A stretch of DNA of 25,862 bases from positions 53,102 through 78,963 of the forward strand of contig QKYT01000403.1 of the NCBI GenBank assembly GCA_003550305.1, read 5' to 3'. Of this stretch, positions 10,435 through 19,245 are shown in pieces. The translations under genes and the position numbers were made by a program. The notes beneath the pieces were generated by a model, which searched no databases, was not told the origin of the DNA, and was given only the letters and a program-made list of their open reading frames with translations. Positions within the stretch are counted from its first letter, which is position 1. Every line of letters starts with the position of its first letter. This DNA comes from Glomus cerebriforme. Its lineage: Eukaryota > Glomeromycota > Glomeromycetes > Glomerales > Glomeraceae.

Positions 10435-11420
10435 CCTTTATGGATTTTTAAAAATATTTTTTTTTTTTAAATTTTTAATCAATTTTGAGACGAACTTTAC
10501 TCTTTTATAAGATGTCATGTTGATATGTGAATTAAACTTAAAGCGCTTATTTATTATAATTTTACTATTTTTATAACGACATGAAGTATTGCTATGTCGC
10601 TATAAACGGTTTCCTTAAAATACATTGTATACTTTTTTAAATATACCAAAAAAGTTTTTATTATAAAAATAAAAAAAAATTCTATGAAGAAATTCATGTA
10701 CTGATTGTACTGTACATCATGTTACATATAAAGTTTTCAACACGGAATTGTTAAAAAAAATGTAATAGATTATCTTTTTTTTAGTATTCATAGAATTCTA
10801 TCGAAATTAGGAAATAAATAGAGAATATCGCTTTCTTTTATTTTCTTTAGTACAAGATAGAGCTAATAAATACAAATAATGAAACTTCTTTGATCAAACA
10901 ATTAGAAAAGAAGTTCTATACCATTTTAGTACGCATAATGATAAGTCGTTATACTAAGTGACAAATAGTAAGCATGATGATCGACATATATGTAATTATC
11001 ATAAATGGAAAGGTCTTGTCGTAACATCATTTAAAGAAATTGTAATTTTGATCATTAATATTGAGTTATAAAATAATAATTAATATTAGAAAATTAGGCA
11101 AGTGAAAATAAAATATATGTATATTTTTTAATATTACAATTTGGCATTGTAAGTAAAATTATATTAATTATACCTAAAAGAATTATTCGACTTTTAATGT
11201 AACATTCTGTATGGATTATTCAGTATTCTATTGCAGAAATCTTTGTTATATTAATTATTTATTCTTTACTGATATATTAAATACGAAAATATTAAAATAA
11301 TTACTTTTTTTGTTGTTCCAAATATACAGTATATCTTTACGCCTATTTATTTTCTTGAAACAAATTGAGTTTGTAAGAAATTTATTATTTTATATTCAAA
11401 TTATTTAATAAAATAAATAA
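10435..11420. other. AT-rich spacer
   Basis: This is the presumed promoter side of the minus-strand gene that starts at 10434. No other gene, RNA or recognisable repeat is seen. Confidence 0.6.
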
Positions 11421-11421
11421 G

Positions 11422-11531
11422 ATTAACGAATCTGCTGAAGAAGTAAAAGCCGAAAAAAAGATGATACTTTGGATGTCGATGATGATACGTCAATTTGCGA
11501 CACTACGGTGCTGTCATCGTATTATGAATAA
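11422..11531 (+). pseudogene. Possible decayed exon
   Basis: After an AAG acceptor-like site, the frame reads INESAEEVKAEKK. With a shift at an A7 run (11454-11459 region) it continues DDTLDVDDDTSICD to YYE and a stop. The charged, non-repetitive residue use looks like former coding sequence, but no family is recognised and no start or partner exon was found. Confidence 0.25.
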
Positions 11532-12075
11532 TAGTAAAATATTCTTTTTATCAAGTTCAATTGTCGATAACTTAAAATGAAAAAATGAAAAATTGTAAAA
11601 CTCGTATATTATCCACAGAATTCTGACTTTTTTTCTGTTGTAGACCGAATATAACCATGTTCCAAATCAGAGACTCAGGATATCACAAATCAAACTCAGG
11701 ACATAACCTACGTCCGAAATTTAACCATATCCCAAACCAAGCTAGTCTTCCCTCTAAAACCGGATTAGTTTGAAAGTTTCGGGCATAAGATTTTCCTAAG
11801 TTTGATTTGGACATAGGCTACAACAACGGAACAACCTATGTATTATAACGGTTTAAATATAAAATTTTAATCAACATATGTATCACAAAATAATATGCAG
11901 CTTTTTTTCTTTTTAGATAATGTCAGTCGAAAATTAAGTCGTACATGCAACGCCCCTGTAAATCTTCTGATTTTGAAAGTTACACTGAATGCTGTAACAA
12001 ACTTTATCGGAAGAAAATGAGAATTCTCCGCCGGTATCAATGAAAATATTTTTGTCGGATCACATAAAGACCAAT

Positions 12076-12384
12076 GCAGAATATTTATATGAAAGATTCG
12101 ATCAATGGTGACTTTATAAAAAGGAAAGTGAAATTCATAAACAAATTAAAAAAAGCTGATGAATTTAATGAAAAACAACCGTCTTTCATTAAATCATCAG
12201 TTAACATACAAATAGATTACAGTATTAAAATTTATAATTTACCTATATCAAAAAATGTAGATGGCAAGAACGATGAGAAAGAGTATTCAGGTGATTAGAA
12301 TTATTCTTATATTTATTAATGTTTATTATATTTATAGATTCTATAGAAGTAATAGAACCTGTTGATTTTACATATTTAAATTAG
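12076..12384 (+). pseudogene. Relic of a kinase-type C-terminal tail
   Basis: The translation begins AEYLYERFDQW, meets a TGA, continues LYKKESEIHKQIKK, then changes frame at an A7 run to give ADEFNEKQPSFI, SIKIYNLPISKN and KEYS. A GT-AG intron (12291-12337) joins to DSIEVIEPVDFTYLN and a stop at 12384. The order (an ADE helix, a short Tyr-containing link, an acidic patch, VDFT end) parallels the tail of the intact kinase at 4860-6255, which ends SVEIIDFTK. No kinase catalytic domain lies upstream. It is interpreted as the 3' remnant of a lost paralogue. An ATG at 12074 opens a 74-codon frame here but is probably not a real start. Confidence 0.5.
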
Positions 12385-12966
12385 TAATTAATAATAAATC
12401 AATAATTGTATATTTTATGATTGAAAAATAATCAAACAAACTGATAAACTTCATCTAAAATCCAGATTTTAGTTAGAAACAATTTTTTTTTGAAGTTATC
12501 TAATACTAATAAATACCTACAAATTTAGTTATATAACGCCATTAAGACTTATTCATTATAAAAGGGATTATTTGAAATTAAATAAAAATAAATTTAACAT
12601 TGATAAAAATGTAATGCATGTGACAGAAATCTCTAATCTAAATTTTGTTTTGTAAAAAAATCGATAACTTTCATATTACAATTTACAGCTTTAATTTCCT
12701 TTGTGTGATAAAATGATTACGAAAAATGAAATTCATCAAAGTTTATAAAATATGAGTATATGACCATCTTCGACTAGTAAAAAAAAATGTAGTTTAATTT
12801 GAAAGATAATCTGCTAAAAGTATGTTTGTAGGCATTAGGCAATAAATCGGGCTTATCATCAAACTTTTAATAGTGCTGTTGCAATATATCTGAATTTAAT
12901 GATTGAATACATAAAATTTTCTCAATATTGAAATTTACAAAATATTGTAGGCTTCAAAATTAAAGA
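12385..12966. other. AT-rich spacer
   Basis: No gene or clear repeat is seen between the kinase-tail relic and the fold-back element. Confidence 0.6.
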
Positions 12967-13190
12967 AAGAATATCCAGAACTTGTCATTCAAAATGCCCG
13001 AGTCGTCCGAAAATGTCTCACACGTCCAGAAAATTCCCAGAAAATTGCAATATTTCAGAACTAAAACATGCCTAAACATTTTCTGGACATATTCTAGAAT
13101 ATTGCAATATCTCAATGTTCAGAATATTGCAATTTTCCGGATGTCTTTTGGATGCGCCCAGGCATTTTCGATGACAATTTCCGGACATTC
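12967..13190. mobile_element. Fold-back element, degenerate copy
   Basis: The left end reads AGAATATCCAGAACTTGTCA and the right end is its imperfect complement (TGACAATTTCCGGACATTCT). Inner arms CAAAATGCCCGAG...CCGAAAATGTC and their inverted partners surround a centre rich in ATTGCAATAT. It shares this architecture and many words with the better-preserved element at 15759-16037. An 83-codon open frame on this strand follows from the repeat structure and is not a gene. Confidence 0.6.
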
Positions 13191-13239
13191 TTTTTTTTGT
13201 AGGGCAAAATTTAGTAATAAAGTAAAACATTAATGTGGG

Positions 13240-14332
13240 CTGAATTCAAAAGACTATGTGAAGTTGCAAACAGGTTTGGAAATTATTCAAATATTAATTT
13301 TATTTAAGCCAACTTGAATATTTATAGAGTTATGAACGCTTTCATAATAAAATTAATACCGCGCATTTTTTTTTTATTTTGTAGCATAATTTCAACACTT
13401 TGATCAATATAAACTGCTCTATAAGATTAAATAATATTGCTCAATAGATATGAAATTCCTTGAATATTAATTTTTATCAAGTTATTTTGAATATTCATGG
13501 AGCTATTAATGTTTTTTACAATAGGATTAACTTTGGTCTTTATTTATTATTTTTTTTTTCTTTTAGAGTACACAATATTAAAATAAAGATAATTTTTAAT
13601 AAATTTAATATTAATTTAAAGTTTTAATAAAGCAATTCATCAGAAAAAAAAGGAAAAATTCTGCGCGTCATCGTATAATTATATTTGTATATTATTGTAT
13701 TTTTTATTATATCAAAAGTTTTTAACTTTAAAATTTTTAGTCTTTACTCTTTCACATTTTTTTTAAAGCTATATTTTACTTGGTTGTAAAAAAAATTTAT
13801 TTTCGAAGCCGTAAAAATTTTTTTCTAAGATAAATGTTACGCAAAAATAAATTTTATCCAATAAATTTTAATGGCTGATAAAATCAAATATGCCACATAT
13901 AAACCAATCAGATTTAAGAGGTCTAGGAGAACCCCGGGGGTCTAGAAAAAGAATCCTGAACCGGACGGAGTCGCTCGTGGAAGACATCATTATCACATGA
14001 CCGACAATTTACATTTGCTTAGAAAAATTGTATTCCACAAAATTTATTAAATAGATTTGGTTAATTTATTAAAAAATTATTATTATCTTTCGTTAAACGA
14101 TGAATATAAAAAATAAAATCTATAATTTAATTTCACATATTTATGCCTGCATACTTTATATATAAAACTGGGTAATCTAATACTTAGGTTTGAAAAAAAG
14201 TAGTGATGTTCCTCAAACATTAAAGAATTTTTTTATACTCAATTAATGACATTAATTATGTGCACATTGCATCTATAATATGTACCTAAATAATTGTTGA
14301 GACAAAATAGAATTAGAAAAGTAAAAAATTAA
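13240..14332. other. Spacer with one GC-rich island
   Basis: Mostly A/T low-complexity sequence. At 13918-13990 there is an abrupt GC-rich island with a partial palindrome: TCTAG then ACCCC, opposed by GGGGT then CTAGA, with a GAGA bulge. No gene is supported. Confidence 0.55.
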
Positions 14333-14986
14333 TTATAAATCATTCATTACATGTGGGATAGTCTTTAAAATACGAAATTTTTTTATCAAATATATACTTG
14401 TAAATATTAATGAACACAGTAGGATAACAATAATACAAGAAAGTGCTAAAACTAGGGGAGGTTTAGGACAATTATCAGTTATTGAAGTTATTGGTTGCAT
14501 TGCTTCTTCGATCACATACGTTCCAATTGAATCCACATACCCACCATTAAAACCATAGATAACACCCGCCGGCAAAGTGAATGGTGTATCTCCTGCTGCA
14601 ATATATTTGCCACAAGAGACATTTCTTTGCGATGTCTGAAACTCCAAATAATTTATAACCGTATAATTGTCGAAGAAACCATATCTACCGTTTATTCCCG
14701 TAAGTTGTTCATTATTGTCAAGAATAAGAGCTTGATCAACACCACCGTATCCTTGGCCAAATGATTGACCTTCGTATACTATTGATTCTCCGTCAATAAT
14801 CATTATATTATAGGAAAATTGGAGCTTATACACAACATCTCCACATTGAGTTTTTATACTTTTAATTTTAATACTTTTTATTCCGGGGCCATTATTCAAA
14901 AATATGTCTTTAAAATCGTCGATTCCAGCCCCTCTCCCTCCAGGTCCGCCGCGATTTCGTTCTATACTTTTTACAATTACTGACAT
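14333..14986 (-). CDS. Jacalin-like lectin with C-terminal TM
   Basis: The single visible exon encodes 217 aa. Residues 12-158 follow the jacalin-type beta-prism pattern: a glycine-rich start (GGPGGRGAG), D23-F25, KSIKIKS, a YEGQSFGQGYGG loop, LTGINGRYG, INYLEFQTSQ, CGKYIAAGDTPFTL and an IYGFNGGYVDSIGTYV close. In jacalins this closing G/D loop and the N-terminal glycine help bind carbohydrate, so a sugar-binding role is inferred. Residues 178-201 are a strong membrane helix followed by KKFR, placing the tail in the cytosol by the positive-inside rule. NYT (107) and NVS (122) are possible glycosylation sites. No signal peptide is present. However, a strong polypyrimidine-CAG acceptor (minus strand, 14988-14990) lies one base before the ATG, and a stop is in frame just upstream, so an unseen 5' exon is possible. 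A MITE sits 81 bp upstream. Confidence 0.85.
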   Translation of the reverse strand: MSVIVKSIERNRGGPGGRGAGIDDFKDIFLNNGPGIKSIKIKSIKTQCGDVVYKLQFSYNIMIIDGESIVYEGQSFGQGYGGVDQALILDNNEQLTGINGRYGFFDNYTVINYLEFQTSQRNVSCGKYIAAGDTPFTLPAGVIYGFNGGYVDSIGTYVIEEAMQPITSITDNCPKPPLVLALSCIIVILLCSLIFTSIYLIKKFRILKTIPHVMNDL

Positions 14987-15059
14987 ACTGAAAAAAACAA
15001 TTTAAAGATATTGAAAAAAACAAGAAATATAAGAAGAAATACCGCCCTCTTTAAATGCT

Positions 15060-15176
15060 TCTTCGCTAGGACCCCGAAATATATATAAAAAGTAGGGTCT
15101 GAGTTTGCGCATAATGATTTTTGTCTGGACCTGACCTTTGGACCTCTGTATGTATATTTCGGGGTCCTTCTTCGCT
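15060..15176. mobile_element. MITE, AGGACC family, copy 2, with TSD
   Basis: The 101-bp element (15068-15168) has near-perfect ends AGGACCCCGAAATATA and TATATTTCGGGGTCCT. It is flanked by an exact 8-bp duplication, TCTTCGCT, at 15060-15067 and 15169-15176. An 8-bp duplication is typical of hAT-type transposition. It is non-coding. It lies just upstream of the minus-strand lectin gene, so it may sit in that gene's promoter or 5' region. The end sequences match copy 1 at 6594-6807. Confidence 0.85.
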
Positions 15177-15615
15177 CTCCGAAATTCCGATTGAATGAAA
15201 CAGATAGGAAATGTGTGTATATACTACACTTTTTATTTGTCACGCCATTTTTCCGAATTTGATGATCGCAACATCCTATTGTAAGCAAATATAACAAACA
15301 AGTTCTTAATGATCGACCAAATCTTAAACGTACTAGTATTACTAACGTATTCATTCTTACTATATTTGATAAACAAAAAATTATATAGTAGTTCTAGATT
15401 TTTTTTTCATTACCTAAATTATATTGTAAAAGTAGTGTATTATCGATAATATTATTCGTTCTTTTCAGACAAATCGTTTTTACATTTACGTGATTTAATC
15501 AATTCGATTCTCATATGATATGATTTTTGTGATTAATATCTTGGGGAAAAAAATATAAAAATAGTTTTTATTAAATTAATGTATATTATAAATTATTCAT
15601 TTGAATTATACATGT
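15177..15615. other. Spacer upstream of the lectin gene
   Basis: No gene is supported. A minus-strand open frame at 14977-15354 runs through the MITE and is not credible as a protein. A first exon for the lectin could lie here, but no convincing signal-peptide exon was found. Confidence 0.5.
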
Positions 15616-15616
15616 A

Positions 15617-16383
15617 GCCGAATTTCGACTCCAAAGCAACGCCACTTGTAGGTCTGGCGAAAACTTTATTTAAGCCTCAAGATAATTTGGGCCAAATCCG
15701 CAGCAATATTCGAGCAGACTTCAGAAATTTTCGGTCAAATACGCAATAATTTCGGCCAGCCCTATGAAAAAAAGAATATTCAGAAATTGTCACCAAAATT
15801 GTCCGGGTGTGTCCGGAAAATGTTCCACATGTCCATGAAATGTCCGGAAAACTGCAATATTTCGACACTGAGACATTAACTCGCCTAGACATTTTCAGGA
15901 CATTTTCTAAAATATTGCAATATCTCAACGTCCGGAATATTGCGATTTTCTGGTCATTTTCTGGACGTGTGGAACATTTTCCGGACGCACCCGGACAATT
16001 TTGGTGGCAATTTCCGGACAATATTTTTTCATTGGGCAGGTGTTTGAAGTTCGGCCATATATTAATTAAATACAATGAGTTGTTGCGGATCGAATAATCG
16101 AAGAATAAGCTAAATAATCACTAGTTTTTTTTTACGATTATGATGTGATTGAAATAATGAAATAGTCGGTCAACATGTATAGTTTGAATTATTACTAACT
16201 GCTTTATTCCAACAATATGTTTACATAGTTGACCATTAAAAAAAATTCACATAATACCATTGAAAGTAGTAACTATATAATATATTCTATATATTTGTTT
16301 TATATATAAGGTACATCTCAGATCTGGCTTGAGGCCTAAATAAATTTTTTGCCAGTGGCGTTGCTTTGGAGTCGAAATACGGC
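15617..16383. mobile_element. Inverted-repeat transposon with nested insert
   Basis: The left arm (15617-15681) and right arm (16328-16383) are inverted copies sharing a 25-bp perfect core (15622-15646 against 16354-16378), which includes TCGACTCCAAAGCAACGCC, and a second block ending GCCTCAAG. Between them lies the fold-back element 15759-16037. No transposase is encoded, so it is a non-autonomous element, probably ~490 bp before the inner insertion. Open frames across it on both strands follow from the inverted repeats. Confidence 0.75.
15759..16037. mobile_element. Fold-back element, well-preserved copy
   Basis: The outer ends GCCCTATGAAAAA and TTTTTTCATTGGGC are inverted. The inner 50-bp arms (15786-15835 and 15962-16011) are identical at 47 of 50 positions when one is reverse-complemented. 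The central ~125 bp is itself rich in inverted ATTGCAATAT/GTCCGG words. No protein is expected. A transcript would fold into a long hairpin. Confidence 0.8.
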
Positions 16384-16599
16384 CGAAATTGAAAAAACAT
16401 TTCAGCCAAATGTATAAATTAATTATACATGGTTGCAAAATCAAAGATGTCGCCTCAATTTTCTAATATTTTGATCGGGAATGAACTTTGGCAAATTTGG
16501 TTAACAGTTGAATAATTTTTTTTTTCAATTCACTTTTCCTTATTAAGTAAATAAGCTCTCCACATTTATACGATGTAATTCTGGCCGTAACCCCAAAAA

Positions 16600-17870
16600 G
16601 AAAGATCTACATGATTTTATTTTATTTATTTTTATATATTATGTATCTTTATACATTCGCATTACAATTATGGAATAATTTCTACGAATTATGTAATTAC
16701 ATTATAAAGATAATTGTTTTTCTATCTATCCTATTTATTTCCTATCTTTTCCTAATCGTTATTTATAAAATGTCGTCTATTTTTATTTTATACCATATGT
16801 TATTATAATTTTGATTTCCTTCTATTATCATCCCTTTCCATCTTTCTATTATTTGGTTTATTTTAATTTTTTATTAGATTTTTCAATGAGTATTTTTAAT
16901 TTTTCTATATTTCTTTACTATTAGATTTCCTTTTATCTTTGTTTGTAATTTCCCCCTTTTTTCCAATTTCTATGATTTTTTTGTTCCTTTGATTCCATAT
17001 TAGTTTCCGTGCATCTTTCGCAATTTTTTTTATTAAATTATTCATTGTTTGTCGAATAATTTTATTTTCCTTCATTTATATAATTTATTATTATATATAC
17101 CTTTTATCACTTCGTGGTATATATATTGATTATTAAAAATTGATGATCTTTGTGTTAAAATTGCTATTACTCTTTCTTTCCATCTCTCTTTATTTACTAT
17201 TATATTATTTTTTCCTATTTCTTTTATTTGTTCCTCTATTGCGTCGTTCATTATTTGTATATAGATATTTCATTTTTTTCACAGTTCCATATATGAACCC
17301 AATTTTCTTGTTTCATTTTACATCTTTGGCATTTTTCCTCAAAGATGTCTTTGTTTCTTTTGGTAAAATTTCTAATAAATTTTTTATGTTGTAGGACCTA
17401 GTTATCGTATCTTCTTGCGATGTTGTTAAATTATTATATTCTTCTCTGTTAATTATTAAGTCTAACTATTTTTTCCATTCGATTCCTTCGTTCGTTACAT
17501 TTAATAATAATCTATCATTTACTTTCACACTTAGCCATTCTCCTATATATTTTAATTTGTTTATTTTTTTTTCTCGGCGCTCTTATTGGTGTATTTATTG
17601 TTGTTCTTTTCCAATATAATTTGTATTGATTACATAATAATAGTTCTTCGATTGTTTTATTTCTTTATTATCTATTTTTGAATTATTCATATATCCTTTC
17701 TTTTTCTTTATTTTTTCTAATTCTTTTAATCTCCAAAAAATTCCATACTTTTCTGTTATATATAATAATTTTTCTATGTAATTAATATTTTTAATTTTCC
17801 ATTTTTTCCTTTGCATAATTTTATACTTTATCTCTACTAATTTCTCCATTATCTTATACATTGAATTTTT
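16600..17870 (-). pseudogene. Decayed LINE-type retroelement fragment
   Basis: This T-rich block is A-rich and protein-like on the minus strand in several broken frames. The best marker (17281-17331) reads C-QR-C-KMKQENWV-H-IWN-C, a CX2CX8HX3C knuckle of the kind found near the C-terminus of some non-LTR retrotransposon polyproteins. A helix-like IMNDAIEEQIKEIG and IYHEVIKGIYNNK follow after a frameshift. Upstream, an 88-codon frame (17861-17595) reads WKIKNINYIEKLLY and FWRLKELEKIKKKK, then stops. No intact reverse transcriptase motif such as YxDD was found. The family is inferred from the knuckle and its Trp/His context. Confidence 0.5.
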
Positions 17871-19245
17871 TTATAGACCGGCAGAATTACAATAATAGTT
17901 CATACTTAGATTACCCGCTGTATGAATTAAATTGTGTAACATGTGATAGTCTGCGCCTGATCTATTCCATATTTTTTATTCTATTTTAGGTTCAGGCGAA
18001 ATGAAATGGCATACTGCGGTGAACTGTGATTTTACTCGGCATTGATATCCTTTTAAGAAAGAAATTGGGTTTTTGTGGTTTAAGATTCATCTAACTCATG
18101 AAAAAGATTTCTAATTCTTCTGGAAATAATTCCGATTTTGCATTTGTGAATGAGTAAATGTTATTTCATAAATGTTTTAGGTAACAACCTCAAATAAGTC
18201 TTTTTCGCTGAAATATCCCTTACAATAAACCATTTATTCTCTAATGTGTGTAAGATTTACCATTTTGGAAAACCTATCACACTTTCAATGTATTTAATTT
18301 GTCAATTGTAAACATAGTTTGAATTCGGAGATAAGTAAATCATTAGTCTCACAATCATAAGATTCTTTTAATTCAATTCTTGGACATTGATTAAATTTTA
18401 AAATTTTAATTGTGAATAAGTAGCGTATTGTAATTTTTTATAATCTTCAAAGCATCACTATTATATAATTGGAGTAGGAGAAAAATAAAAATTAAATGAT
18501 AATTTATATCACAATCTCAGCCCATTCATTTTTAAACGCAGATCATTCCCATATTAGTTAAATTTCTATAAGTTAACTCTGGTCAAACTTTAACGCTGGC
18601 CAAAATTTAACAAAATTCGGAATTTTTTTAACATGTTAATTCCGGTCAAATTTTAATGCCGGTTAAAGAGTTATGCTCACTTATTGTCACCGCTTAATTC
18701 CAGCTGAACATCAAATTTCGGCCAGAGTTAAGACGCTAAAGGAAAAAATTTTAAGTTTTATAAAAATTATTGGTTAAAAATTTTTTCTTAAAGTACAAAA
18801 AAAAAAAATTGTAAAAAATCGAATTTTCATGTTTTTCTCAAAATCATCTGAACAACAGCTTTTCTAAATAAGAAAACCCTTTTCTTTTACAAAAATATAT
18901 AAGCTATAAAAATTATTAGACCGGTGATATTATAGAAATACCCTAAAATTAAAATCTGTTAAAATTTAGAATAGACATCTGAATCACATTCATTGTAGCT
19001 TCGAGGAATCTTAAATAGTCACGTGCGCAAAATGTATAGTTGGATAATCATTGAATGCAGATAGTCATAGTGTCAGCTAACACTATGTGCAATTCCGGCC
19101 ATCGTTAGAAAAATTATGGGTCCACTGAGGGCCCGATCTGCCCGATCGGCAGTTAAATATTTAACCAATTTTAGAATGTGATACAACAATCATAAATAAA
19201 TATGTACGCCAAGGATATTTGTAACACTCTCTCCTTGAATCTTCG
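17871..19245. other. Spacer with degenerate repeat units
   Basis: No gene seen. It includes the repeat array at 18573-18710. A short imperfect palindrome, GCCCGATCTGCCCGATCGGC, lies at about 19130-19150. A CT-rich stretch just before 19246 may be part of the F-box gene's promoter or leader. Confidence 0.6.
18573..18710 (+). repeat. Degenerate repeat array, copy C
   Basis: Units near TTAATNCCGGYCAAATTT occur at 18573, 18590, 18637, 18653 and 18694, the last weaker. Two pairs are spaced 16-17 bp. The core matches the units at 1303-1362 and 2032-2140, which suggests one dispersed family of short repeats. Confidence 0.45.

Noticed and set aside
12150..12180. CTGATGA...GAAA pattern suggesting a hammerhead ribozyme
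   Set aside because: No flanking stems of the right layout; it falls in decayed coding sequence.
12074..12298. 74-codon frame as a stand-alone small gene
   Set aside because: Its start region is better read in another frame as kinase-tail sequence; the ATG is likely fortuitous.
12982..13233. 83-codon frame
   Set aside because: Produced by the fold-back element's inverted repeats.
14977..15354. 125-codon minus-strand frame
   Set aside because: Runs through a MITE with its target duplication; not a conserved protein.
15677..16444. Open frames on both strands (132, 96 and 65 codons)
   Set aside because: They are translations of transposon inverted repeats.
16611..17394. Plus-strand hydrophobic frames rich in Phe/Leu/Tyr
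   Set aside because: Antisense of the A-rich LINE relic; apparent membrane helices come from T-rich DNA.
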